Assembly: GCF_021018895.1 (NCBI RefSeq)
Contig: NC_079386.1
Coordinates: 4,383,835 to 4,447,834, forward strand
Direction of reading: 5' to 3'
Length of the DNA: 64,000 bases
Source of the DNA: Seriola aureovittata
Lineage: Eukaryota > Chordata > Actinopteri > Carangiformes > Carangidae
Below the pieces are notes generated by a model, which saw nothing but the letters and a program-made list of their open reading frames with translations, did not search any database and was not told where the DNA came from. Positions 23,681 to 35,100 of the stretch are shown piece after piece. The stretch's first letter is position 1; every line of letters starts with the position of its first letter. Both the position numbers and the translations under genes were made by a program.

Positions 23681-26184
23681 CACACACACACACACACACA
23701 AACACACACAAACACACACACAGTCACATGTGTGACAGCCACCACATGTGGATCCCTGCAACCTGCATGTTTGTTTGTTTCCAAGGGATATTTCTCACGG
23801 CACGGTGCTTAAATGAAATTGAATTACGCTTTGTGAAAGTTCTGCTAATGGAAACAAATGTGATCACAGTATATTATCATATTGGTGCTTTTGGTTTGGG
23901 CTTGTGTTGCTGGTGGTTGATTTACTTTCAGAAGATTGAAGCTGAAAGAAAATGAATTTCAGTAAATGGATATCTCCCAAACACTAATGATATATCAATA
24001 CACAACATGACAGGCCATGTGTGTCTAAGCTGAAACACAATCAGGCTGGTCTTTTTATCAGTCGCCCCTAAGATGACCTCTTAGGGAAAAAGTCGTTATC
24101 TCTGATCGCTGCTCTGCTGTTTGCTCTTACAAACAAAATAGTCACTGTGCTGCAGCCAATAGTTCTAACATGTTTTTACTGATCGCTCACTGATTGCTCA
24201 CGGTAGTCTACTATTTCAGTTTCGCTACTGTCGACATCTAGTTTTGACTTGTTACGTGTAGAATTTGCATGTATTTGAAAGTATCAACGTACAGTTCAAG
24301 GTACTTTTCAGTCGGAAGTATCGATGTCAAAAAGAAACTTTAGGCTACTTAAGCACAGCAGTGATTTGAGCTACATGCTAACGTCAGCACACAGTTCAGA
24401 AGGTATAAGGCTACCATGTAAGTTTAGTGTATTAGCATGGTAACATTAGCAAAAGCTGAGGCTGATGGGATTGTCGTTAGTTTTAAAGGTATTTGACCAT
24501 AAGTATTGGACATAGTGAGGACATCAGCTATGTTAGCAGCTCTGAGCGGCACAATCATGCTTAAGCTATGCTCACAATGAAAAAAACATTTCAAGTTTTC
24601 CATCTTAGTTCAGTGTTTGTTTGCATGCTACTATTAATATGTAGCACAATGCTGTATGCTGTTAGTTTTGCATGTATTTAGTCATAAAGCGAAGTGTTTT
24701 TTGACCAGATGATGGAATATATGGAATATATATGGAAAATTAAGCAATCGCAAAAGTTGCAATTCACCCAGAGGTGAACCTGAATGTCTGAACCAAATTT
24801 CACAGCAATCCATTTAGACATTTCACTCAAAACCACAAATGACAGGCAATCACCAGAGTCGTTAAGATTCATCCTCTGAGGATCATGAATGTCAAATTGC
24901 ATGTCACTGCATCCTGGACCGAGGTGGTGGAAAAACCAACCAGTAGACTGGACTAACACTGCCGCCCATATAGAGCTGCTGCTCGTGTGGCTACTAAAAA
25001 ATAGAAAGTCAGATAGCTGAATTTAAAAAATTTTCCTTCACAGTGTAGTTTCCTTTTGTAGCGCTAACATGCTGCTTATGCATTTATCGATAACACTGCA
25101 AGAGCTGAGTGTTACATCATCTGTCCCATCAGTCCTGTTAATCCAAACTGATTTCCCTGGAAAAGTTATTAAAACCTCTGTCACAGACACCAGAAGTTGT
25201 AGAAAGTTGTGTGTGCGTGTGTGTGTGTGTGTGTGAGAGTGAGTGAGAGAGAGAGAGAGAGAGAGAGGGAGCAGCTCTTACAGGTGTTGATTCAGTACGT
25301 GATGTGGGAGAATCTGTTCAGATATGTCAGCGGTGAGGTTGTGATTCATGCATTTACCATCAGAGCTGATGAGTGTACTCTGCAGACAGGTGTGTGTGTT
25401 TTTCTCACAATGACATGAGTGTGTTTGTCACTCAGTGGAATCTGCCTGCGCTGCATTACTGGAATAACACCTCAGCCTATGCTTTTATGTATGGAATTAA
25501 ACATTGTTTTATTTCATGCCACACTTGTATCTACCATTGTCTGACATTGTGAAAGTACTTTTTTTGTATTTTGCTAAATATATTTGTGACTTTACCTAAT
25601 TAATAAGGCTAAGTTAGGTTGATACAGTGCAGCACACTGTGTACAGTAGACAGACTTTCTGATGCTGACATGCATAGACCTACAGCATTTATCACATGGA
25701 CACATATATTTAGGTTTAAACAACACACACAAATACACACTAGGAGGGTCTGTACAGCAACCTGTTTTTCCTGAAATATCAGACAGCACCACAAGGGTTT
25801 TTCTTTAACCGCACTGCTCCAGCTAAGTCTGCTCTTGAGAAAAGCTGCCCAACATGTACAGAACTTACAGCTTCTGAATATGCATGAGATACATTGGGAC
25901 AGTTATTGGTCAGCTTTCATAAGCAATTGAGTTTTCTTTCAATAGAACATTTCCATTACTTAGTTTTGCCTAATTTCCAATGCTCCTGACAAACATCTGT
26001 TGTACTGATATCATGAGCAGACCTACTGGACAGTGCAGAAGTAATATCTGACAGCAGACAACATAAAGACACAAACATAAGCCTTGGAAAAAATAAGGTT
26101 TGGACAGACTCCATGTGAAGTCCTCTTACCAAAGATCCAGAGGACAAAGAGACACAGGGAGAGTCTGTTCAGCAGAGATGTCAT
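12376..26184 (-). CDS. nectin4: Nectin-4, immunoglobulin-family cell adhesion molecule
   Basis: Eleven coding exons: 26130-26184, 22061-22246, 21370-21537, 20089-20367, 19406-19523, 15729-15883, 15462-15621, 15057-15132, 14653-14715, 12921-13115, 12376-12768 (1848 nt, 615 aa; human 510 aa). Nectins are Ca-independent adherens-junction molecules that dimerise in trans and bind afadin. Order: signal peptide, IgV, two IgC-type domains, one membrane segment (about 332-357, followed by HHKRK), long cytoplasmic tail. Nectin-4-specific likeness: Ig2 with PVILVEGQSYRQAASC, LTWDT and LRSMNGKKLDCLV; juxtamembrane LSRQASFRRMNSVSTD and EENIPLRVEG; C-terminal TNGTLRPKPRP. The protein ends AQIV, a plausible PDZ ligand for afadin. 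The tail is about 100 residues longer than in human because of a Gly-rich module. Location next to fcer1g and ndufs2 also fits NECTIN4. Confidence 0.9.
13160..13601 (-). repeat. TTAA-type MITE, copy 1
   Basis: Inverted copy of an element also found at 27018-27757 and 47977-48372. On the minus strand it begins TTAAAGGTTCCATGTAAAGG and contains CTTTGTGATGTCACAACAAAG and the GAAGAGAGG hairpin. The 3' end is diverged. Lies in a nectin4 intron. Confidence 0.8.
13862..14652. other. nectin4 intron, nothing recognised
   Basis: AT-rich intronic sequence with no exon, motif or repeat that I can name. Confidence 0.5.
16375..16600. repeat. Dispersed teleost repeat fragment
   Basis: The stretch around TTAACATGGGAGCCTATGGG, then CACTTTTGGAACCAGCC and GTGGCCATTAGAGGAACTGC, is one I recognise as recurring widely in percomorph introns. 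Classification unknown. Confidence 0.5.
16864..16891. repeat. (CA)n microsatellite
   Basis: About 28 bp of CA in a nectin4 intron. Confidence 0.9.
17768..17798. repeat. (GT)n microsatellite
   Basis: About 31 bp of GT, with a shorter GT run following near 17855-17869. Confidence 0.9.
18634..18719. repeat. (TATC)n microsatellite
   Basis: About 21 perfect tetranucleotide units without interruption, so probably highly polymorphic. Confidence 0.97.
21370..22246 (-). CDS. nectin4: nectin4 IgV domain, split over two exons
   Basis: Exons 22061-22246 and 21370-21537 together make the membrane-distal V domain. The first carries the B-strand cysteine (ETVLPCRY) and the C-strand tryptophan (VQVTWYKE). 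The second carries the D-x-G-x-Y-x-C signature (ISDEGKYICRISTFPSGNF). Both joins are phase 1. The STFPSG stretch matches human nectin-4. The acceptor of the second exon follows directly after a (CT)n microsatellite. Confidence 0.88.
21546..21583. repeat. (GA)n microsatellite at nectin4 acceptor
   Basis: On the transcribed strand this is a CU tract ending 8 nt before exon start 21537, so it serves as the polypyrimidine tract of that acceptor. Confidence 0.9.
22850..23076 (-). repeat. Dispersed teleost repeat (AAAGGAATAGTT type)
   Basis: Read on the minus strand it begins TTAAAGGAATAGTTCCACAT then TTTGGGAAGCTTATC, and later has AAGTATGTCACCACCATAAC. This is the common percomorph repeat whose consensus starts AAAGGAATAGTTCGACATTTTGGG. 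A second fragment lies at 54888-55045. Family assignment is from memory. Confidence 0.55.
23645..23722. repeat. (CA)n microsatellite
   Basis: About 78 bp of CA with a few AA interruptions. Confidence 0.95.
24355..25005 (+). repeat. Long dispersed teleost repeat relic
   Basis: Contains, in order, AGTTTAGTGTATTAGCATGG, AGCTGAGGCTGATGGGATTG, TATTTGACCATAAGTATTGG, CCAAATTTCACAGCAATCCA, ACATTTCACTCAAAACCACA, TTCATCCTCTGAGGATCATG and GACCGAGGTGGTGG. I recognise this succession as a very abundant non-coding repeat of percomorph genomes. It is diverged and probably old. Confidence 0.7.
25208..25269. repeat. Compound (GT)n-(GA)n microsatellite
   Basis: GT units change into GA units over about 60 bp. 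Confidence 0.93.
26130..26184 (-). CDS. nectin4: nectin4 exon 1: signal peptide
   Basis: Encodes MTSLLNRLSLCLFVLWIF plus one base (phase 1), a short basic start followed by a hydrophobic core typical of a signal peptide. Donor is GTAAGA. The next exon follows after a 3.9-kb intron. Confidence 0.8.
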
Positions 26185-26546
26185 TCTCCCCGGGAGTTAC
26201 TGTTAACTGAGCACAAGTTGGGACAATTTCAGCGCTGGGATAAAGCTCATCAGTCCAGGTAATAATATCCTAAATGACAGGCATGCATGAAGCACTGAGG
26301 CGGACTCATGCCTCCTGCTGCCGGATCATCCTTGGTGAGGGTGTTTTTCTGGGACCAGATCCTCTCCAAAGTCCCGTTCTGGGCAAAAAAAAAAAAAAGT
26401 ATCTATATTAATCTTCACCAAGTCCTCATGAAAAATGTAAATCCTCAGTTTGTTAAGCACACGCCATAATGTTTGTCCTTTAGAGAAAGAAGGCGCAGCT
26501 TTACCTGTTTGGATACACCTGTTTGCCCTACCCGCGCCACCACTCT

Positions 26547-26548
26547 GC

Positions 26549-26583
<35 letters not shown>

Positions 26584-26646
26584 TCTCCTAGCTCTCTCTC
26601 TCTCTCTCTCTCTCTCGCTCGCTCGCTCGCTCGCTCTCTCTCTCTC
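26547..26646. repeat. (CT)n with (GCTC)n block
   Basis: About 100 bp of CT repeats with an internal GCTC run, roughly 400 bp upstream of the nectin4 start codon. Confidence 0.95.
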
Positions 26647-27017
26647 ACCTAACCACAAACACTCAGCGCGCACACACGCGCTAAAAGTCACCTTTCCGGT
26701 TTGGTTAGGGCAACATGACAGTTATTTTCTCGTCTTTACTTGCTCTGCAGAGAGGAGAGGCAGGTGAAAAGCAGGCATGGAGAGTCCGTTTAAACTGCGT
26801 CAGACGGACCGATGCCAAAACTAAAGGTGTCCCCTCCCATGGGAGAAAAACAAATTAATCCTTTAATTTTAAAGGGGATAATCGGAAATATGAGACGAGA
26901 TGAGCAGCACAGACATCCATTGTGCTGTTATAGAATATGAACATAAGCAGGAATAAACCGATCTGCCCAGTTTTGGAGCATTAAATCTCAAATCTATACA
27001 ACTATTTAATCAAAACA

Positions 27018-27757
27018 TTTAAAGGTCCCATGTGGATCTATTTTTTTGATTATAAAGCAGGTCTAGGTGCTAAACAAATACTGTGAAAATATCTAAGCGC
27101 TCAATCCATGGACAGGTATACAGATTCAGAAACTGAGCTTTAAAACGAGCTTTCAGAACCTCTGTTACTTTGTGATGTCACAACAAAGTAGTCGCCACCC
27201 TCAATATGGTCCAGCTGGACTCACTGTCCAACCTTTTTGTTGTTGTTGTTTTAACTTTATTAACAATACAATACCAAGCAGTTATTCAGTCACCGAGCTG
27301 GATAGCTACAAAATCTCACAGAAACACTGCACAATCATTGGATGTCAGGAATCAAATATATCGTTGCACAGCCTTCCCCCCCAAAAAAAGTACTATTAAA
27401 GACCAGTGGCAAAGGTTATTTTTACTGAAATACACGAGCATTTTAGTCTGAATTTCTGTCATCTGTCCACATCATTTCAGCACAGACTGACTATCACCAT
27501 TTGCATTTACCAGTGAGTTTTACCAAGCTACAGTAGGAAGTTACAATCCCTTACCTTACCTGCATCACGCAGAAAAAGGTCAGCCAATCAGAAGAGAGGC
27601 TCAGAGACAGACACAAAATGCCTTGTTCTTGCCAGAGCTACAGAGAGAAGCTTTGAGAGAGGAGATGTAAAAAATTATGGAGATGGTTTAAACCACAAAT
27701 ATGAATATCTAAACTTCAAATAATACACTGGAAAAGTGTAAAGTATGGGACTTTTAA
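27018..27757 (+). repeat. TTAA-type MITE, copy 2 (with insertion)
   Basis: Begins TTAAAGGTCCCATGTGG and ends ATGGGACTTTTAA, giving inverted termini AGGTCCCAT / AAGTCCCAT flanked by TTAA. It shares GATTATAAAGCAGGTCTAG, ACTTTGTGATGTCACAACAA and GTCAGCCAATCAGAAGAGAG with copies 1 and 3. About 300 bp near 27235-27550 is absent from the other copies and looks like an insertion. Confidence 0.8.
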
Positions 27758-28212
27758 TGGTTTATTCCAGATTTAATTATATTATCTGTAGCCAACTCAT
27801 AAATCAGCTTCACATAACACTGTTGGTTTTTGCTTCATTTCTTTTCCTCACATTATCACACAGTTGCAGTTCTTTTCATCTTTATTGGTTACATGTTAAA
27901 GACACAGACAAAATCTTTTCAGACTGACATACAATAAATCTTTATTAGCTTCATTGTAGTCAAACCACTGCCAGAAAACTATTACTTTTAATCATTTATG
28001 TGGTTGTTTATGGCTGTTAAGGTTTGCCACTCCTTATATAAACATAATTGCTAGGTGACAGGGTTGTCTTAATTAACTGTTACAATTCAAAGTAATTTGA
28101 TAAGCACATAGAAAACTTCATAGATGTATAAATATAACAACTCTAAGCTTCATACAGGCAGGGATTCACATACTAAATAGCTTTTACAGCAGTCTGTGTG
28201 ATTTCTTTCATT

Positions 28213-28215
<3 letters not shown>

Positions 28216-28253
<38 letters not shown>

Positions 28254-28275
28254 GCATGCGTGTGTGTGTGTGTGT

Positions 28276-28336
<61 letters not shown>
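28216..28336. repeat. (GT)n microsatellite, about 120 bp
   Basis: Long GT array with three short interruptions (GTGCATGCGTG and GGT). Confidence 0.97.
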
Positions 28337-28337
<1 letters not shown>

Positions 28338-28928
28338 GTGAATGTGGACAGGTAAGGACCACACCAAAGACACCATCACTGCCATCCTGTGGTGTAGAGG
28401 AAACACAGCTCACTTCCTTACCTGCAGCTATAATCTGTAATCTTTCCCAAAACTATACTTTTAGAGACATCTCTGAAGGAAAAGTAACATCTTTCTGTTC
28501 TGTGCTGTAAAGCACTAAGGATGATTTCGATTCCCTGCAAGAGATAAAACCTAAAGGTAGATAATAAAGGCAGAGTGGATTCTTGTCTTTCTTATTCACA
28601 CATACAAATATATACGTTCAAAAATTAAATATGACAGAGCAGTTAAATGAAAAAAATATCTTACACAACAAGCGTAAGCATTTCTGAGAAAAGCCTGACC
28701 TGGGCTCAACTTCCCTGTTTCTGTCTCGTCTTTCTTAACTTTCCACAGATTCTACCAAAGCAAACGGGAAATGAACACTGCTACACACAATCTTACATTC
28801 TCTCCAAGTATATGCAAAGTATAAAAGGCAATATTTAAATACAGGAAAAAAAATAGAATAGAATAAAAAGAAATATAAAACAGGGAATTAGCTAGGAAAT
28901 TGCTGTCCTAGATTTTTGACTCATCACA

Positions 28929-29125
28929 TCACTTCTTCATGCCGATGGTTTCATACGTGTCCTGGGCATGAGGGGTCAGACCCTGACAGGAAGACAGATG
29001 AGAGGGAGAAAATAGGTGTAATTTAATATTTTTCATTATTATTCAATATTTCAACAGCTGTCTTTCACCTCTTTCACCTCATTTATGATTTAGAAACTCA
29101 CCGTATAGATGCCCTCTTCAACATT
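28929..29125 (-). CDS. fcer1g: fcer1g ITAM exons
   Basis: Exon 29102-29125 is only 24 nt and encodes NVEEGIYT. Exon 28929-28982 encodes [17 protein letters not shown] and the stop. The intron splits the first YxxL half of the ITAM between T and G. Confidence 0.9.
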
Positions 29126-32100
29126 CTGGGGGTAAGAAAGAACAATATTAGATACAGTAAACATAACACATAAAACTGAAGAAGAGTCTTTCTGTATTTT
29201 TTGGCTGTGTGAATGTACAGTATGTATGAACACCACGTAAAAAAGAAGAATAAGAACAAGCTATAAGAGAAGTGATGCATGCCAGAAAAAGCCCCACATC
29301 AGATCTGTACACTTTACACAGTGTGTGTGCGTGTGTGCGTGGGCAGTTCATGTGTGTGTGTATGTGTGTGTGTATGTCTGTCTGTGTGGGTTGGGCTATG
29401 AGCAGTTTGTGGCTGGTATATAGGAAATAATAGACTAAAAAGGGCAAAGCATTAAAACTGCAGGTTAGTGGTTAGAGGTCCTGCAACAAAAAGAGAAACT
29501 CCAGCTTTATACACTGAGAAAGTTAGAGTTAGAACCAAGAGCGTGATTATCATATGACTATCATGATCATAAGAGAAAGAATGAAAGATGTTATTAAAGC
29601 TGCTTTTTGTATTTTTTTATGCAACATTTCGTAACACTTCACAATAAGAAAACATTTATAAAGGACCTATAAATGGGTTATAAGTAGATTATTGACTTGG
29701 TTGTTTATAAATCTATGTATATAAATCTAACACTTTATAAATCATAAATAAACTATTATAAACACAGTTTTCATACACTGATGCAGGCTCACTATTTGGC
29801 AAGATTAAGTTAATGCTTACTACTCATTAATCTGCATCAATGTATGAAAACAGTGTTTGTTTTTAATTGTTCATTTATGATTTGTTAAGTGTTAACAACC
29901 AAATTAGTATCCTAATTATAAACAATTTACAAATCCTTTAGGGTAGTCTCATGGTAAAGTGCTACCTAAAATGTTATATTCCATCCATGTTGATCAATTT
30001 TGGAAATTAAAGGCTTAGTGTTTCACTTCCCTGAAATTGAGGGACTTTTGAAAGACAACCGTGAAAGAGGCAGATGTTTAGTATTAGTAAGTATTAGCCA
30101 AGCTCCATTAGAACTGCTTCCTACATTTACCATAGTTGAACCAACTTTTACTAAGTCTTTCCTGTTAAAAGAAGAAGTGTCCAAGTCTGAACTGAGATCA
30201 CTTAAATCAACTCTGACATGCAAAATTGGTGGAGTGCAAAAATGACACTCAAACGCAGCATCATAATGATCTGAAACTTCACTATTACTCATTGGTGGAT
30301 GTATATATTTTATAATGTTCTATATTAAATGTTGGCTCCTTATCATACTTGTATTTCCAGCCACCTGCCAACATGGGCAAAATTGAAACGTATTCAAAAT
30401 AACTACAGTTACGTTTGTTTTGTTACGTCAGTTTTATTCTGAAAGTGTGGCTTCTTCAGAGAGAAGGGAATGTATATATATAGTGAGGTGGTGGCTGGTG
30501 ATGTGACAGCCGCTGGGTCTCACTGCTTCTTCTTGGTCATCTCAGGAAATAAAAACTTTTTTTCCCAGCAGTCTGACTTGCCACAAACCCTTCTGATGAA
30601 AAAAAACCAACAAAACAAAAACCGATGCATGCATGTGGACATGAAGCACTAACTTGATTCTTCATGCTCCCTTCACTGTTTCCCACTGAGGGTTGACCTG
30701 ACCATTGACATTATTGCGGTCTGCAGAGGAGCACTGCCTCTAGTTTGTGCTGTGTTGAGTTGTTTGTGTGTCTCTGGTATTTGGCATTTGTTCCAACGCC
30801 TCTATATGTATTTTAGAAAATATGTCATGTTATGTCTATGTCTGTATGCATTCTTTCTTACCTGCTTTGGCTTTCCTTTCCCACCTTCAGCCTCTTTTGC
30901 ATTGCAGATCTGTAAAACACAGTGTCAAATTAGGGACAATATTGTGTGTGTGAGTGTGTGTGTGTGTAAAATGTGGTCCTGGAGACACTTACTATAGCAG
31001 GAACTACCAAAGAGGTGGTGTTTATGTCTTTGGAAGGATTGTGTCAACACAATACCATCACAACTGCGCAAGATAATCAGGAAACTTCACGGTTGTGTAG
31101 TCGAGCTCAAAGTGAATTCCGAACTGTGTGAATTGAGTACTCATGTAATAACGTAGAAATAATGTAGTAACATCTACTGAGTACTTATGGGTCGAAACAT
31201 CAACATGTTGACATGCTGGTGGGATCCCAACGCAAGATAGTCTCTAGTTTTCATATTATATCAGTTCAGTTTATTGACCCAGCACTGAAACAGGAATACA
31301 TCACAGTGCATCCTCAAAACACATTAATTCAATCATCATTTCACATTAAAAAAATTTTTTTTTCTTTCTTATTCTACACCACCCTATGAGTGTATGGCAG
31401 TACTACATTCAGGTAAAATATTTTTAAGACTTTTTTGTTTTCCTTTTTGAATGTTTCGAATATTTTACTTTGCTGATGACACCTTATTTTACGGTTGTGA
31501 TCCTAGACATTAATTACATATCAGATTCGTTTTATAACCTATGGGGCTTTGTTTCCTTTTGAAATGATTCTTTTCTTGCACATATCTATAATTTGTGTTA
31601 TGCAGTATAGAATAAAATGTATTGAAAAGGTTCCGTTCTGGTCCCTGTATGTTTCTGTAAAAGCAAATGTATAACATGTAAACCTTGATTCTGCAGTAGA
31701 GAGCTGTCAGGATGATGCCGTACACAAACAGAATACCATCCAGCACGTAACAGATCTGAGGTTCTGCAAGAGCCGCTGAGGAAACAAAGGAGAACAACTT
31801 ATCAACTTATCATCATCATAACAACATATGCTATTATCTTTGTTACAGCTATCTAACTGTTTTTACATAAAACAGACTGGAATAAATTCAAATCAGGGCT
31901 CTTCCATCTTAAACTTTGCTTTACTGTTGCATCAGTGTATCATGTAAGAAATCTGGTGTACACCAATGTCACATTGTGTCATGTGATGATCATGTCCGTG
32001 GGTGACAATGAAGGTACTTCTGTCATTTACAAAACTCTATTATTGAGTAGTGGCAGTGGCCCCATTTCAGATTGTGAAACAAACAGTAACAGCTGCCATT

Positions 32101-35100
32101 ACATGAAAAACTAATGTACAAAGCAAACTGCATATAAAATCTTGAACAGTGCAGATACAGTCAGGAGAAATGTTTAAAGAGAAGATATACGTGACACTTT
32201 ATGTACAACTACTGTCACATAACAGCTTTTATTTATCTATTTATTTTAACTGTGTTACTGGAAATTTAATAAGTCCAGTAAAATGAGGTGTCTCCTTTTG
32301 CTGAGAAATGGCCGACAAATGTTTTTACACGGCCATATTTAGAAAAGCACGACAACCGGCCAGCAGTGAGACTGATGGGTGAGGGTTAGGGTGCATTACG
32401 ATTCATTATTATTTCTCTGCATTTGAAGATATTGTCTACAGAAGTTAATACTTGATGTTTACTATATTTTGTGGCGCTTGTCTTTTTTACAGATGATCGT
32501 TTCTTTTATTGCTGATCAGCTTTTTCATACTGTGTAGGCAACCCTATAAGCTTTAACTTTGCACCCAGGTTTAATAGATATTAAAGAAAAATAAGATGGA
32601 TACTGCCACCACTGTCCATGTTAACAGATAAATGTATATCACAGATAATTACAATTCTTAAAAATTAGTTACAAGTTACAGGTTACATAAGAGATGGACA
32701 CCATCTTTATTTGGGAAAAGTAAGAGCTGAGTTTGTGTACACAAGGGATAACGCTAACTTCTCCTGCGAGTCCCCCTCTAGATGCAGTGTTCGAGTCATG
32801 CATCATTTTCATCAACTACTCAAAGAAATGTCGCTTGCACAGCTAACTCGAGAGCCACAAGCTTTTTCGTGCTGCTTGGCCCTGACAAGAACACACTTTG
32901 AAAGACTCCCGCTGCAGAGGGGCTCTATGTGTCTTTAACCCTTGGTACAGAAAAGAATTGTGCTGCAGAATTTACAAGCAAACTCACTACAAAAGCACAG
33001 TGCCACATGGTTATGTCTTCACTCGGATATATCTGACACTGGCTCTGGAGGTATTTTCTGAAGACACGGTCCAAATGTTTGGAACAGGTTAGCAGTTACT
33101 GAACGAAAAACATTTGAACAATGTCTTCGTCTGGGCTGTGCAGTGTATTGCACAGGTATATCTAATTTATGCTAATTTTTCTTCTCGACCCTGTATTTAA
33201 TTGGATAATTATACTTTTTAAAACATTTTTTAAGTTATTAATGAAATATACATTTAAATTATTGTTCCATCGTACTTTATCAATGACGTTAAAATGATAA
33301 AAGTTAAATCTTTGTTTGATTTGCTCATGTGTCTATCCACCATGCTCCATCTCACACTTAATTCTCTGACTTAAAAATGCGCAGCCAGCGCGCCATATAG
33401 CTGATGTGTTATATATCCATTTTTGTTTTTTTAATATCCAACTTGTCCAGACTGATTGGAGACTGTTAAAACAAATTTCAACTGTAATATTAACTTCTGA
33501 TAATATGCAGCGCGTTTATTTTAATCACAGTTTTACAGAATGTAAATGTGATCAGTTAAAGCATTGAGCTTTAGAGCAGAGCAGACACACACACTATTTT
33601 TAATTTAGCTCAGTTTTGGACCTCATAACGTAACACACAGTAAATGGAACTTAACCAATGAATAAAACTAAAATTTGTTCCCCCACGTTTTGCCACTATA
33701 ACCATGACAACACTTCGGTGAAGAAATCCCCAAACAAACGTCATGTTTTGTCATGTCCCTTCCTTCCCATTTTTTCTATCTGCTCATCACAAATTCAAGG
33801 GAATGAATGAGTGTTCTGAGATCAGTGATCTGCTTTGTCACACTTGACAGAAATTCTGACATTGATGGACGGGGGTTTGTCTTCCGGGTTTAGAACGGAT
33901 AAAAAATCCTGCAGATACAACAGATAAGTTGAAACAGAATTTAAAATGCTTGAATATCATATATGCTTGAGAGTTTTGAATTCCTCAGTTTTAGTTAGGC
34001 CTATTAGCTGCGCATTCTACCCACGCCTGCCAGCCTGAGACCGGTGGTGTGATATCTGCATCAACATCTTTGGTTTCCGCAGCTTACATTAGGTGCAGGT
34101 GAAAAGGAAACAGCAAAAACTATATGATGTACCTAAAATAACTAACAGCCCTGATAATATATTACACAAATAAAACGCCACTTTGTCAAAACAAATCAGC
34201 TTAATTGATAAATGTGAGCCTGAAATGCACCGAGTAACAAAGCAGCTTTTGTTCTTGTAAACTGATGCATTTGTTTCTCATGACTCCAGACACACACAGA
34301 CACAACATTTTTGCCTGTAGACTGTCAACCACAGACATTATAACTAGGCCATGGTCAGTGGTGTTTTGGAATTAAAAGTGAAACGTCTCTTTTAGCCTGA
34401 ATAAACCAGTTTAATTTCAAAAGTTACAACAAACAAGTATTTTCATTACTGATTTATCTGCCAGTTGTTTTCTTGATTAATTAGTTTGTCATTTGGTTTA
34501 TAAAATGGTAAAAGTCTCCTTTTTTTCAGTCCACAACCACAAAGTATTTAGTTAACTATAATGTGGGACATGGAAAAGTTGCAAATATTCACATTTGAGA
34601 AGCTTGATTAAATGTTGATTAATGATTAATGATTAATTATTAAAGCAGTTGCCAATTAATATTGTCAAAGATTTAATAAATAGTTTACTGTATCTGCCCT
34701 ACTTAAAGCACCTATTGCACGCCCAATATTATACTGATACAAGGTAAATACACTCACAACACAATTTGTAAAATTAAATTATTGCATCTTCTTACCTGTT
34801 AAAGCTTCCATACCTGTTAAAGCTGTATATTGCGTACATGTATTTTTTAGCGTATAATAAGAGAATATATGCAGCAAAATGTTCGAGTAAAGCCAGTAAC
34901 TAACTGTGGAGGCAGCTGAAATGATAAGGAACCTGACCCTTTCCTAATTTTGTCCAGGGTAGGGTGTACGCGAGAACTGTCAAGTGTCAACGAGTGTGAA
35001 TTGAAAGAGTGGCCATGCACACCAGTATCAGTCCCCACATCCACAAGTGACGAACACCAGCAGGGTCAGCTTCTCTTTTCACAGGAACTGTAATGTGGTG

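Larger units (their letters stand above)
22247..26129. other. nectin4 first intron
   Basis: 3.9-kb intron filled with teleost dispersed repeats (22850-23076, 24355-25005), a CA array (23645-23722) and a GT/GA array (25208-25269). No further exon is supported. Confidence 0.6.
26185..28928. other. Intergenic region between fcer1g and nectin4
   Basis: Should contain the nectin4 promoter and 5' UTR at its left end and the fcer1g 3' flank at its right end. No coding exon is visible. It holds a CT/GCTC tract, MITE copy 2 and a 120-bp GT array. Confidence 0.55.

Noticed and set aside
28150..28510. Open frames of His-Thr or Cys-Val repeats over the GT array
   Set aside because: Direct translation of a dinucleotide microsatellite. 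The same applies to frames at 23558-23955, 45567-45998 and 60226-60456.
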